From NCBI GenBank assembly GCA_016808115.1, contig JAEQBH010003872.1, positions 1 to 64,000 of the forward strand: a stretch of DNA of 64,000 bases, given 5' to 3'. The notes beneath the pieces were generated by a model that worked only from the letters and a program-made list of their open reading frames with translations, ran no database searches and was not told the origin of the DNA. The first letter of the stretch is position 1, and each line of letters begins with the position of its first letter. The translations under genes were made by a program, and so were the position numbers. The DNA comes from Tetrastigma voinierianum (Eukaryota > Streptophyta > Magnoliopsida > Vitales > Vitaceae). Of this stretch, positions 12,710 to 24,459 are shown one piece after another.

Positions 12710-13095
12710 CATTACGAAGATGGAATCCAAATACATAACGTAGCATGAATTCTCAAAAGATTACAAACAGAAAAGAAAGTTACCTTTCTGAAGAATGTCA
12801 GAGCGAGATTATGAACAAGATGAATATGTTCTAGAAGAATCTGTACTGGAATTCGAAATATAAGCAACATTAATGAAGTTAGAAATCCAAATCCATCTCG
12901 TAGCATGAATTCTCAAAAGATCAGGAACTAAAAAAGTTATCTTCTTGAAGAGTTAGAAAATGAAATTTAACAAGATGACTTTATTTCCTCCAACCATGGA
13001 GTTTGAAGAGCAAGCAACATTGATGAAGTCAGAAATTCAAATCCATCTCAGCATGAATTCTCAAAACATGAAGAGCGTGAAAAGAAAAAGGAAGT
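12710..13095. repeat. Three degenerate copies of a 150-160 bp unit
   Basis: GCATGAATTCTCAAAA recurs at 12743, 12903 and 13051, preceded each time by a form of AGAAATCCAAATCCATCTC. The second and third copies also share GCAACATTGATGAAGT-like sequence. The copies have diverged by substitutions and small indels. Confidence 0.8.
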
Positions 13096-13680
13096 TGATT
13101 TTCATGAGATAAATGGCAGACTTTACTTACAAGAAATATAATACAAAACAGGGAAGACGAAGCTGACTTTTCTTTTTCCTCTCCCACTTTTCAAAAACGG
13201 ACATGGTATCACTGAGAAACGAAATCATCAGGAGAATATACTAGAAACCCTAAGAAAATTCAATCAAATCTAGAAAAAACCGATTCATATCCACGTAAAG
13301 AAAGAAAGGGATTAGGACGGTCTGGGAATTGGCAGAAACCTGACCTAATCGAACTCTGGACTCAAGCTCCTTGTGCTCAGCTTCTTACAGTAGTCGGTTG
13401 TGAGTGTGTGGCGTCGCAAAGGTCATGAAGTTGATGTGAATCTTTATAAATTATAGAGAAAACGAGAGAATGATAAGAAAATCCAAGCAAGTAATGAGAT
13501 TGAGATGAGAGAAAGCGATTTGAAGAGAAGATAGATAAACCCCTGGAAATTGAAATGAAATGGGTGAGAAGTCTTCATGCGAGGGAGCAAATCTTTTCAA
13601 GTATAGTAGTTCATTGGTTGCAGACGCAGTACTCACCTATTTGTGACTATTTGATATGGTGCGCAGGCTTTAGACATTTA
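13096..13680. other. Purine-rich spacer, no gene recognised
   Basis: Sequence rich in GA words, resembling on the minus strand the CT-rich 5' leader at 9.6-9.8 kb. No supported coding exon. Confidence 0.4.
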
Positions 13681-14620
13681 GTATAAAAAAATAAAAAATT
13701 TCTCAGTTTAAAAATATTCTTCGATGTATTGTAGTTTTTAACTTTTTATCGCGTTAAAAATGTTTTTAGGAAAAACACTTTTAAAAAATTTAAAAAATTT
13801 ATACTAAAAGTATCTTTTAAAAAGACACTTTCAAAATTTTTGAATTTAAACTCAAAGTTGTTTCGACAAACATTTTTAAAAACTCGTAAAATAAAAAAGC
13901 TACTTTAATAAACACTTTTTAAAACTCATAAAACGAAAGTCGTTTTTAAAAACACTTCTAAATTATTCAACGTTATACTAAAAGCCACTAGCACACTTAT
14001 AATTTTGAAAACATCAAAGCAGTTTTTTTAAAGCACACTTTCTACAATTTAAAAATTTTTTGAATTTAGTTCGAAAGTTGCCTATTCAAGCAGACATTTT
14101 CGCTTTTCGAATTTAAAAAATATTCTTAAAGCAGACACTTTCTAAATCACAAATATTATACTAGTGCTTGCCTTTTCAAAAAACACTCTTCATAATTTTC
14201 AAAGTTTTGGAATCAATGTAAAGTGCCGTTTTTCAAGATATACTTTCTAATTTTAAAAATTTCAATATGTTTCGAAGTATATCTAATTTTGAATTTTGAA
14301 TTCAAGAGACACTTTAAGTTTGTCAAATTTTTAGAAAGTGTCTTTTGAATAGACACTTTCTAAATTGTCTTACTGATGTGGAGAAAACTACATTATATAT
14401 AGGATTATTTTTCAAACTATATTTTTTTTAAGATTTTTTTTTTAATTTCTTTATTATTTTTCGGAAAGTTCCATGGTAGCAGCACGTTATTTCCCCAACT
14501 ATAGACTCACTTATAGTTGCAGCTAACATAAATACGAGACTAAAGACATGTTTTGGCAAAGGATTTTTTTGGCCCCAACTAAAACCATGTCCCTATAAGA
14601 CACTTTTCTTGTAGTGGTTG
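13681..14620. mobile_element. CACTA-like non-autonomous element with subterminal repeats
   Basis: The right end is TTTTCTTGTAGTG, the reverse of the CACTACAAGAAAA terminus of plant CACTA (En/Spm) transposons. The body is filled with variants of GACACTTTCTAAA and AAACACTTTTAAAA in both orientations, as expected for subterminal transposase-binding arrays. No transposase is encoded. The left terminus is not defined; the start given is where the repeated words begin. Confidence 0.5.
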
Positions 14621-14756
14621 TAGCTCCACTCTAGACATGTGTATACCTTTTCCTCCACCTGATGTTTAAGGCAGACTCTAGACTTTTAATTCCTCCAAGG
14701 CATTCTTCTACACAACTATGTTTTCTTCTTTAAATGCCTTCTGCAAAACTAGTAGA

Positions 14757-15737
14757 CCTAACATTCTTCAACTCTTGCAGTGGGCTGTAAATTCCCTCCA
14801 AGATTATTATCTCCACGGAATCACAAGCTGCCTTCTTTAAAACAATTTGCCAAGCTCCTCTTGGTGGTAAATGTTGAATTTGAAAACATGCTTGTATGCA
14901 CATTTCTTTGCTAATAAGTCTCCGTTTCTAGAAGCCAACACTATTTTGCAGCCTTTGTGATCATCATCTTTACAAGGAATTATGACTTTCTCCAAATTAA
15001 CTTCCTTCCAAATGTCATCTAAGACAATAAAGATCTTCTCCCTCTTTAGTCTCTGCATCAGTCTAGCTGCTCTGACGGGCATAGCGACCTCCTTAAGTTC
15101 CAAGCCCAACATGTCTGCAATATGTTGTTGAATGTCTAAATTCCTTATTGAATTCCCGCCTCCTATAAGACTCGCTGGGTAGTGAATGTGATTCTCCCGC
15201 TGCTTATTCAAAGAATTGTCTGACGACGCCCTAATCATCTTCATCTTATCATCTCTTAATCCATCCATAATTTTGTCTGGAAGTCACTCGACTTAAAAAA
15301 GCTTCATATTCTTTAAAACGTTACACCTCGCTGGAGGGACGTTGTATGAAAATTCATCAGGGAAACTACGAGCTTCTTGGATTTTAATGATAACATGTGC
15401 CTTCTTGTATGCTTCTCTACCAAGCTGGTAACGTGACTTTAGATTGAGATTAGGACACCACCACCCATTCAAACACCTCTTTGTTTTCTTATCTTTCATC
15501 ACCTCCGCCTCCCGTGATCCAATCTACCCCGATTCAACCAAATCTGTATCAAAGAGGTCTGATTTCATCCCCTCTTCTCGTAGCCTCATGAACACTTATC
15601 TGCAAGTCATCCCTCGTTGTCCCCAGCTTCTCAACTTTGCTGCGGAGTTGATGAGTATGGGTACGATAACAGAACAAATAACCAAGCTTTCGTCCAATTG
15701 GAGCAACCAAGTACTCTGATACTTTCCTAGCAACCGC
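14757..15737 (-). pseudogene. CNL immune receptor, CC domain and partial NB-ARC (broken)
   Basis: The minus strand from 15737 encodes an RPS2-like coiled-coil domain (KVSEYLVAPIGRKLGYLFCY, then VEKLGTTRDDLQISV and HEATRRGDEIRP). A linker follows (LKSRYQLGREAYKKA, FPDEFSYNVPP), then the lead-in LRDDKMKMI of the nucleotide-binding domain. The P-loop (GGVGKTT) that should come next is absent, replaced by unrelated sequence. Recognisable NB-ARC resumes with NLDIQQHIADMLGLELKE, the kinase-2 motif FIVLDDIW at about 15036-15007 and RNBS-B CKIVLASRNGDLL. Several frame changes and stops interrupt it, and no initiator ATG lies in frame upstream. Such proteins are nucleotide-switched immune receptors in the cytosol or at membranes; loss of the P-loop alone would prevent nucleotide binding. 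Downstream LRRs are not adjacent. Confidence 0.85.
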
Positions 15738-16514
15738 AAATATATTTTATGGTTGTTGGGAAATGAGTAGCAAGAGGATAGAAACTAAAATAAGTGAGTG
15801 GAAGAAATGGAAGGAGAAGAGTATTTGTTCCAATTGGAAAGAGGGGTCGGGCTGACCAAGAAAATGAAAAAGGTAGTGAATATGAGCGAAGCTGGAGTGA
15901 AGAGGTGGAGAAAGCTCAAGGAATGCACGTGAATTTGATTCATCATAAAAACGAGAAATGTATTAAGTCAAGTATTTTGGTAAAGTTGATCCTGATGTAA
16001 GGCTTAATGTGAAGGGTTAGATTACAACAGGTATGAAGAGAGGGATTTTTTTTTTTGGGTATGAAGAAAGGGATATTTTTGGGGGAGCAGATTTTTGGTT
16101 CCAAATTACAAAGAGATGGAGAAGGAGACGGAATCGGAGCTAGCCCAACGGCTAAATATGGGTGAAATTCATAACGGATAATAAAGGGGGAAAGTACTAG
16201 AGATGACGATGAAAGCTTAAATGGAGAGAATGTAATTTGATTCAATGTAATTAATAGGCATTTTTTAGATGGTAGGAGTATGATTGAGCTGTCGAAGTAA
16301 ACCTAAAAGTATTTTGAGACCGGAAAAAAGTTTAGAAGCAAAGTGGGACATACACGCAAAACTCAAGGGCATTTGTAGACCTTATACCTCTATCTATAAT
16401 ATATAATGGGGGAAAAGCAGTGCAAATTCAAACTATAGAGATCAAGAAGCAGTTGCTTAATTAATTAAAAATGGGAATCCCTTTACTCTTCTTCTTCTTC
16501 TTCTTCATTGCTAG
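15738..16514. other. Upstream flank of the CNL fragment, no gene recognised
   Basis: A TATA-like TATAATATATAATGG sits near 16395-16411. At 16470 a very short frame begins MGIPLLFFFFFF, signal-peptide-like but ended by a stop at 16515. Without more exons this is not called a gene. Confidence 0.35.
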
Positions 16515-16925
16515 ATGAGGTTGTTTCAGATTGACGGAGGGATTCATGATGGAGTGCAAGGCGTCAAGGTACCACCATGGTCCGGGGCAAGATCCGCTTC
16601 CGTCCCGCTAAAAGACCAAACCCACCCCAACCACCGTGGATGCACCCGGTTCGAAAGCACATGCTCAAGAAAACCAACCATACTAGAGCCGCCTAATTTT
16701 TCCAAACTCAAGTAGGGAAATAAATTACACTTCCTCAGAGATGTTTGTCCGTTACCCTCGACGATGAATATTGCCTTCCAAGTGCCACGCGTAAACCTTA
16801 ATTTATCCGTCTTAATTTTCCAAATTTCAGCTGTGACTCCACATCCTTCCTTCTTCAATTGTTCAAAAAAATCGTAGTCTCGTTGGTTTTTGGGATCATC
16901 CCTCCACTTGTTCCTCAATTGTTCA
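16515..16925 (-). other. Unidentified reading frame fused to the copia integrase tail
   Basis: A minus-strand frame open from 16942 to 16544 starts in the last recognisable part of the copia integrase (FYDP...FE), then continues about 120 residues into sequence I do not recognise. It includes TRGTWKAIFIVEGNGQTS and KCNLFPYLSLEKLG. The unbroken frame contrasts with the decayed copia next to it. It could be a fragment of another transposon or host gene joined at the truncation point near 16,926. Confidence 0.4.
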
Positions 16926-17189
16926 ATGTAATAAAGTGGCATTTCAGCCTCAAAATGGCCTTAGCAGGGATCATAAAACTTGTAAAACTTCGATCTTCTA
17001 ATATCCAATAAAGTAAAGAACCGATAGTTCCCTTGAAGTCTAATTTCTTTCATTCGCCTATAAGGTCGTGCCTCACTGACATCCCCAAATGTGCAAATGC
17101 TTCAAACGAGGCTACTCGTCCAAATCTCATAAGGGCTTTACGCTTGCTTTAGTTGAACCTCGTTGAGTATATACACTACTGGCCTTAAC

Positions 17190-18372
17190 GCTTTACCCTA
17201 GAGGCGATGTCAGAAGTGCAGAATGATTGATCATACTCCTTACCATAGCTTTAAGTGTTATGTTTCGTCTTTCAGCAACACCATTCATGCTAGGTGTACC
17301 TGGCATAGTGTACTGTGGAACGATACCGCATTTCTCTAGGAATTTAGCAAACGGTCCAGGACGTTGTTCACCTAATCCGTCATATCTGCCATAGTACTCA
17401 CCACCACGGTCGACTCTACACTCCTTTAATCCTTTTGTTGAGTTGATTCTCAACTTCAGCCTTATAGTTTTTGAACACATCCAAAGACTGTGATTTGTCA
17501 TGAATAAGATAAAGGTAGCCATATCGAGAGAAATCGTCTATGAATGTTATAAAATACGTTTGATCATTCCAAGAAGCCGTAGGGAATGGCCCACAAATAT
17601 CTGTATGTATAAGTTCTAAGACATCTGAAGCCCTATTAGCACCCAATCTCCCCTAACGCTTTTGGTTTGTTTCTTAATACAATTAACACAAGTGTCAAAA
17701 TCCATAAAATCAAGGGATCGAGAATTCCATCGACACAAGTCTCAATTCCTCCTTTGAGATGTGACCTAATCTCATGCCAACGAAGGTAATTCTCACTGTT
17801 AATTTACGCTTTATACTCTACTGACTTACATGCAAGGATTCATTAAATGAAGCATTGCCACAAATATAGATTATCGTGAACGTGAATAAAGAACTAGAAC
17901 CAACCAAATTTTAATTTTGATAAAGAATGACTTTTCCATTTCCGAATGAACAATTAGCAACTGTATGTGTCCAAAATAGAACAGAAACTAAATTCCGTCT
18001 AAGAGACGCTGGGTGACAACATGAGTCCTTAATCAAATCCAAATAAAATCCAATTCTACAATAATCTAAAAGTCCCACCGTCAACTTCCACCCTGATTGT
18101 CATCACCAACATAGATGTATCTTTCATCATCACTTGGTTTCGACAACTCAGTAACCCCGCATACACTACGAGTCATGGTAAACGACCCAACTACACTTAT
18201 GTGTGTCTAGGGTACCAAGCTTCACTTAACTCTCGTAACAAACCAAACTAAGAAGCATACCTCAGAACAACCATTCGTATTTTCATCATTTTTATGTTTC
18301 TTTTGTGGTTTTGGAACCGCAGCTTTCGTAGTTTTCTTTCTTTTATTCCTTTTGTCCTTAGATGTCATGGCT
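17190..18372 (-). pseudogene. Copia pol: protease-region and integrase remnant
   Basis: The minus strand below the nested LTR first encodes a basic lysine-rich stretch, then protease-region text (THISV, SDDERYIYVGDDNQ). Next come NCIKKQT of the zinc-binding region and the integrase core: LELIHTDICGPFPTASW, FITFIDDFSRYGYLYLIH, CRVDRGGEYYG and VPQYTMPGTPSMNGVAERRN. The last two carry the second Asp-containing segment and the NGVAERRN signature of copia integrases. Integrase inserts reverse-transcribed cDNA into the genome. Frameshifts occur between nearly every block, and the CCHC zinc knuckle expected after gag is not found. Confidence 0.85.
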
Positions 18373-18377
18373 AAGTG

Positions 18378-20478
18378 TGTGACGCCCCAAATCCCGGGGT
18401 GTCCGTTGACTACCCGTCAACCTGCAGAAAATCTATACGTCTCATATTACGAGACACATACCTGAGTAAAAATGGCCACTTGGGCCCTTGCATCAACACT
18501 CATCAAACATATACTCAAATCTAAGATTCCCAATAGTCCAGAGTTGTTTTGCCATTTTAATACAAATACATATTAAAATTTACAATTTAACACATATTAT
18601 CCAAAAATGATCAGCCAACCCTACTTTCTTCAAATCTACTTAAGATGAGTCGCCTCTCTAATGCCCCGCACTAAAAAATATAATCCCTCGACAGGAGCCA
18701 ATGCTCAAGAAGGGAATCACCCAAATGGGCTACTTTTCACCTGGCGTATATGCAATGCTCCAATTTAAACACACACACTCAAGTAAAATACACATCCTAC
18801 CCGAATGTCTACATGATCACCGGCCGCCACGAGTCCTCACCGACCACCCACACTTGCCTAAGCCATGTATGAGAAACAATCATTTCAAAACAAAAACCTA
18901 TTGTTCTCGAAAAATACACTCACCGAACGGGCCTGGGCAGTGGCCACGGACTACCCTCCGAGGTGAATTGGTCAGTGAGCTCCGAAACAACTTCAGCGGT
19001 CCTCATCCGAATGATCCTGGTCGGGTCCATCTCCCAACCCACCTCCCGACATCATCCCGTGAAATTCCTCGCAACCATGTCCTGCTTTTACAAAAACCAT
19101 GTCATGCACTCACACCTAACTTCTAGTTACTCAGTTGTACTAAGTGAAAATGCACATGCCATTTTCAAACCATTTATACAATATGTCAATATGCATATTA
19201 ATCAACTACAATTACACACATGTAATTCAACACATCAACCATCACCCAATTAGCCTACCAGCAATTTACATTATCATCTCCAATGGCTTACAAACACAAT
19301 TTTATTCCATAATCGTGTCATTGTGTTAATACATTAAATCATAGTTCTAACTCTATATATTTCCACACATACCAAGCCATTCATTTCAACAATCTAAGCA
19401 CACAACCTATGACGATTTTGGTCCAATTCACACAAACTCGGGACTGATTTTAATAGTCCAAAATGTGAGCATGTGGACGTCCGTGTTTCCATTAGTCCAA
19501 CCTTGCTCCACTTCAAAACCAATTTCTTCGCCATTTCACTTCCTACTCACCAAAGCACAATTTATTTAATAAATCATCACACCACACCTAAACAGTCCCT
19601 AAAATCAAGCACGATCGCACAAATGGGTCTAAAGTTTCCAACATCTCTGCCCAAGATTTTGGGACCGGGACCAAACGGCCACTCACAAATTTCAATCCAA
19701 CACACAAACATCACAAAGCACTTAAACCAGAATAAAACAAGTATAATGAACTCTACCTCATGGAGCTCACAAAACTCCCGAAACCGGCGCCCACGTGCTT
19801 TTGCTGCCAGAAAGCAAACTTGTTGTCCGAAGAAATCCAACTATCCGATCATTCTAGAGCTCCAGAGAGAGAAGGTACTTCCTCTCTAAAAGAAAAATCA
19901 CTCAGATGGCTAATGTGTGATTCCATTCTTCCTTCCACGCTTTCTTTCCTTTGTTTTATCTCTTCATTTTCGCTTTTCTTCTTTTTCTCTTCATTTTCTC
20001 CCATTTCCTCCTTTCTCTTTTAAATTTCTCTCCTCCTTGAGCATCGATCAGATGCTGTCAAAAGGGAGGGAAGTTTCCTCCCTCCTTCCTCCGCTAAGTG
20101 CGCGCCATCCCATTTTCATTCATTTCTTTATTTCATAATTCCTCTTTATGACATCATCACTCATGTCTCAACGCGGTTCCACAATTCATGCCATCCACGC
20201 GCAACGAGCCATTCCTTTTACGCCAAGTGTCACACTGCGTGCCATGGCATCCCCTTACCTTGTCACGCGGTGTCATCCGACACCCCACGCCTCAAAAACG
20301 CGGAAACTCGACCACCTCAAACTAACAAAAATTGACGCGGATAATTTAAATTCTCGCGTAGACGACTTCTAACGAATAAGTCCGTTTCGTCATCCGAGAT
20401 CTAAAAAAATTTTGGATTTTTACCGAAATTAAGATTTTACCCCTTTTTGAGAAAATTGGATTTTCCCGGGGTTTCACA
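18378..20478 (-). mobile_element. Family A solo LTR, copy 2
   Basis: Begins TGTGACGCCCC, ends GGGGTTTCACA, and is flanked on both sides by a perfect AAGTG duplication (18373-18377 and 20479-20483). At 2,101 bp it has no internal domain. It interrupts the copia frame between the gag and protease regions. It holds the family's conserved blocks and a variable zone near 18,930-19,060 containing GGACTACCCTCCGAGG. The opening frames inside it are not genes. Confidence 0.93.
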
Positions 20479-21060
20479 AAGTGAGCACTTTTTGTCTTAT
20501 CACGCTTCAACCTTTCCTTTTCTTGGACACAGTGAGATATGAGCTCATTAAGAGACCATGTCTCCTTTTGACAGTTATAGCTCACTTTAAATTGATTAAA
20601 ATTGTCTGAAGGGATATTTAAAACCAAATGCACTAGCAAGTCTTCTGATAACTCCAACTTGAGTGCTTTCAATTTTGAAGCAGTGTGAGACATTTCCATA
20701 ATGTATTCCCTTATGTTTCCTTTTCCTACATACCTCATTGAGATAAGTTTTTCCAAAAGTGTACTTGTCTCAGCCTTTTCATTTTTGGTAAACCTTTTCT
20801 CAATATCCTCAAGAAAACCTCTTAGTGGTAGTAATATGTTTGACATAAAGGCCCTCGAAAAGCTCTCCCGGAATGGCGCTTCATGATCATCATCAAGCTC
20901 ATACGGCTTGACCTTCCCACTCTTTCCATCTCCTCTTTCGGGTCATAGGTACTTTACATGTGTAAGTGGATCTCGCTGGTCAACTCGTGAAGCAAGATCC
21001 AGTCCATGACCCCGAGAACAATCAAACGCTTCCTTCCATGACTTGAAATTGCCATACATT
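20479..21060 (-). pseudogene. Copia gag remnant
   Basis: The minus strand encodes a Gag (UBN2/retrotran_gag type) segment: LLPLRGFLEDIEKRFTKNEK, then LISMRYVGKGNIREYIMEM, HTASKLKALKLELSEDLLVH and KETWSLNELISHCVQEKERL. Gag forms the virus-like particle. The frame is open from 20,846 to the nested LTR insertion point, where the last codons run into the LTR. The zinc knuckle should have followed; the sequence resuming beyond the LTR is only a basic tail. Confidence 0.85.
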
Positions 21061-21893
21061 AGGGATCGCATTAATATTAAGGTGAGATATTTGAGCGCGT
21101 AACTGTGAACTAAACAGAGAACAAAAAAATAAATAAATAAATAAACTAAATTACTCACATATACAAACTATAATATGTAAAATTAATTAACATGCATAAT
21201 GGTAGTGGCCCTATCACAAGATACCTAGTACAACATTAATATTTAGTCTGGACATAAACATTAATCAAATGGCACCTGGTGTAGTATCAAACACTGACAT
21301 AATAAAGCATGTCAAACATTAAACCTTTCTTTGGACCGACTTAATGTTCACATTTTATACCGAAAAATTACCACATGTTTACCACCACAGGTGTATATGC
21401 AATTCGGGCCAAACATTAACCTTCCTTTGAGCCGATTAATATTCGCATGAATAACATATACACAAAACCTTATATCTAAAATTAAATTAATTTCACAATG
21501 TGTGGGTTGCTTTGGCACATATTGTTTTGATTAATTTAATTCTAATATTATATCCATAATTACCAAAATCTAGAATACCCAAATTGTGCATCTAAATTAA
21601 GAATTGGGTCATTACAAATCAAACCATAAATTGTAAATTGAACCCTAAATCTATTTCCTTATTACCTTAATCTTAAATATACATAAAGCAAGATATTTCT
21701 AAATTCCAATAAAATATAAGCTATATATATACATGTGTAATCTCATGTATACTAAAACCAAATCAAACAAATTATCAATGTCATAATATGTAATATGTTC
21801 AAGATCTTTAAATCTTGAAATATGTGATGGCTAAAGAAAACCATAAAACCGTCATATTACAAATTCAATAAAGCCATATTGATATTCAACGGA
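21061..21893 (-). other. Copia untranslated leader
   Basis: AT-rich non-coding sequence between gag and the 5' LTR. Two related words occur, centred on AAACATTAACCTTCCTTTG (about 21,412) and AAACATTAAACCTTTCTTTG (about 21,313), each followed by a form of GACTTAATGTTC. The leader continues beyond the nested LTR at 23,856-23,923. Confidence 0.6.
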
Positions 21894-23855
21894 TGTGACA
21901 CCCTTAAATCCTGGGGTCCGCTTCACTACCCATCAACCCGCTTAAACACTGTGGATCGCTTCTGGGCCCGACATTTCTAACAACGAAACGGCAAAGCCCT
22001 TTTCAGACGAGGAGCTCTACCCAAGAACAAACATGTCCCAAACAATCCAATATAATACATAACATGAGTAAAAACGGCCTCTTGGGCCCATAAACCAATA
22101 CTCATCACCAAATCAAATCTATATCTCATGGTTTCAAGAGTTAATAATTTACTCTTATACAACATATATCAAAATTCTAAAATTCTAATACATGTATACA
22201 ATATAACACCAAAGCCACAACCCGGCTTTCTTCTCAAACTCGGCCTCTAGGATGAGTCGTCTCCTCGTGCGCTCCCTGTACCTGAAAATATGTTCCCTCG
22301 ATAAGGCGTAGCTATCAAGAAATGCGAATCACCCTAAATGGCTACTTCCAATCTAATGCATATGCAATGTCTAATGAAAACATATATCTTTCTCAAGTAA
22401 ATAAGATCCTACTCAATGTCTACATGATCAACTCATACCCCGAGTCCTCACCGATTCCTCACACTTGCTCTGCTTCACGTATGAGAAAACATTATTTCAA
22501 CAAAGATATTTTTGTTTTTATTCAGGGACAACCCTCCGATATAAATATCGGACTCACCATGATCTTTTAGCGGACAACCTCCGATGTATATCAATCACGA
22601 CCACTTACATTTATATTTTATATGGACTACCCTCCGATAATTATTAATTTTAGCCAACCCTCCGAAACCATTCTCTCAAGAATCACCTCATGCACTCACT
22701 CCTATCGTCCTAGGGTGCCCCAGTGCATATGAAATGCATGATGCCAATTCCAATACGTATAAAACCAAGAAGTATAATATATAAAACATGATACATATTA
22801 ACATAATTTGATCACACAACATGTTATGAAATTTCACACCATCACACCAAATTAGCCTACAAGAATTAACAAACACGAAGAATTCACTCAATCACCCAAC
22901 CCAACACATTTTTTCACAAAATTAATTCATGGACACTATTCATGTGAACAGTAAAACCCTCGGGTTACTGTTCACGGCCATTCATTCAATCATTGGTTCA
23001 CTTTGTGAACCTGAATTTCACGGCCATTTCCGGCCCTATGCACATCACAATACGATTTAAATAATAATTTATGCCATTAACAACCCAAACAAATTGGCCA
23101 ATTACGATTGCACATATTGTCTAATAAATTAACAATCTTGGCCCCAAGTTTCAGGGACCGATCAAATGTACCGCTCAAAGCCCTGCCAACCGGAAACATT
23201 ATAAACACTTAAATAAAAGTGTAAAACCCAAGTAGGATAAATCCTCACCTCACTGAGTTTGTCGAAAAACTCCTAAAACCCAAGGCCCACGCTGTAGGGC
23301 CTCGATGCATGAGCATTCCTTCACTAAGGATTTCGACTGGTTTGACGCTCTACAACCCAGAGAGAAGTTGGATGTTCTCTCACTAAAATCACCATTTTCA
23401 CGCTCGCATCTCTCTCCCCGTACGTTCTGCTTTTTCTCCCTTTTCAAATGGAGAAGATTACTATTCCATGGTTCTTTTTCCTCATTTAAGAATTTAAATA
23501 ACGAATCTTCATTACGTCCCTGCCTTGATTTTCGACATTCGCACTATCTCTGGGCCATTCCATTTCATCATCTCTCTACTCATGTAACTTGCGTCACATG
23601 AGTACATGTTATAGGTGACTTCGCCACGCCATGTTTCGCTTACGCATCCGATACGCCACGACGCCGAAAAACGCTGGGCCAACTCCGACCGCTCCTGAAT
23701 TCGACGAAATTCTGTCGCAGCAAAGATTTCGCGTAGACGATTCCAACGGTGAAATCCATTTCATCATCCGAGATCTAGAGAATAAATTTTGGATTTTTGA
23801 CCGAAATTACGATTTTGCCCTTTTTCCAAAAATTGGAAATTTCTCGGGTCTTACA
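21894..23855 (-). mobile_element. Family A solo LTR, copy 3
   Basis: Begins TGTGACACCC, ends GGGTCTTACA, and is flanked by a perfect ACGGA duplication (21889-21893 and 23856-23860). It is 1,962 bp with no internal domain, inserted in the copia leader. A tandem zone at about 22,526-22,670 repeats GGACAACC(C)TCCGAT at roughly 46-50 bp spacing. The 3' part carries the GTCATCCGAGATCTA and ATTTTGCCCTTTTTC blocks shared by all copies. Confidence 0.95.
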
Positions 23856-23923
23856 ACGGAATCCATAAATAATTTCATGATGAAGACAATAGATCAACCA
23901 TTCTTGATGACTCCAATCATGAA

Positions 23924-23940
23924 CCTAGGTTCCGATACCA
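23924..23940 (-). promoter_or_regulatory. Copia primer-binding site
   Basis: The minus strand reads TGGTATCGGAACC two bases after the 5' LTR end, close to the TGGTATCAGAGC complement of initiator tRNA-Met used by plant retrotransposons for minus-strand priming. It fixes the element's orientation. Confidence 0.8.
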
Positions 23941-23942
23941 CT

Positions 23943-24459
23943 TGTTGATAATTGAATATCTTAGAAACAAGATCTGTTCATACCGGATATTGATATCTTA
24001 AAAATAGGATCTGTTCATACCAGATCTTTAATATCTTAAAAACAGGATCTGTTCATACGTATCACTGCATAACAAACAAATAATAGCTAAGCATACCCGA
24101 ATTCTCCATCGTAAATTTATCTTTGTAGTCTTGTGGTTTGTTCCCTCCAAATTAGAATGCAAAGCTCAAATCCTCTTTGATGATGGATGTCAAAAGAATG
24201 AGCATACTTTTAATTGGGGGATCATAACCATTTATATAGGGTGAAAACCTAGGTTATAATTTCTACTCCTACCACTACAGAACTAGAAACTATAGCCCGG
24301 TTCCCACACATACGAGGTCCATACTCCTTAAACAGACACAGCTCCAAATACCTAAACCATATTAGATCACTTTATTTAATTGGACTCAACCTTATTTGAT
24401 AGCTTGTATACACAATTATACACATATAAGCTCATATGATAGATTAAAAATTCCCAACA
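23943..24459 (-). mobile_element. Copia 5' LTR
   Basis: The minus strand runs from TGTTGGGAATTTTT to AATTATCAACA, a 517 bp LTR with TG...CA ends. Near its 3' end (plus-strand 23,957-24,061) a unit of about 37 bp containing GATCTGTTCATAC is repeated three times. No partner LTR is seen to the left. Confidence 0.85.

Larger units (their letters stand above)
16926..24459 (-). mobile_element. Ty1/copia retrotransposon, truncated, with two nested solo LTRs
   Basis: Minus-strand element. Its 5' LTR is 24459-23943, followed by a primer-binding site, a leader, gag (about 21,060-20,479) and pol down to the end of integrase near 16,926. The reverse transcriptase, RNase H and 3' LTR are missing, so the left side was deleted or replaced. 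Family A solo LTRs at 21,894-23,855 (in the leader) and 18,378-20,478 (within gag-pol) each split it cleanly with a 5 bp duplication. Removing them leaves about 3.5 kb of copia sequence. Confidence 0.85.
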
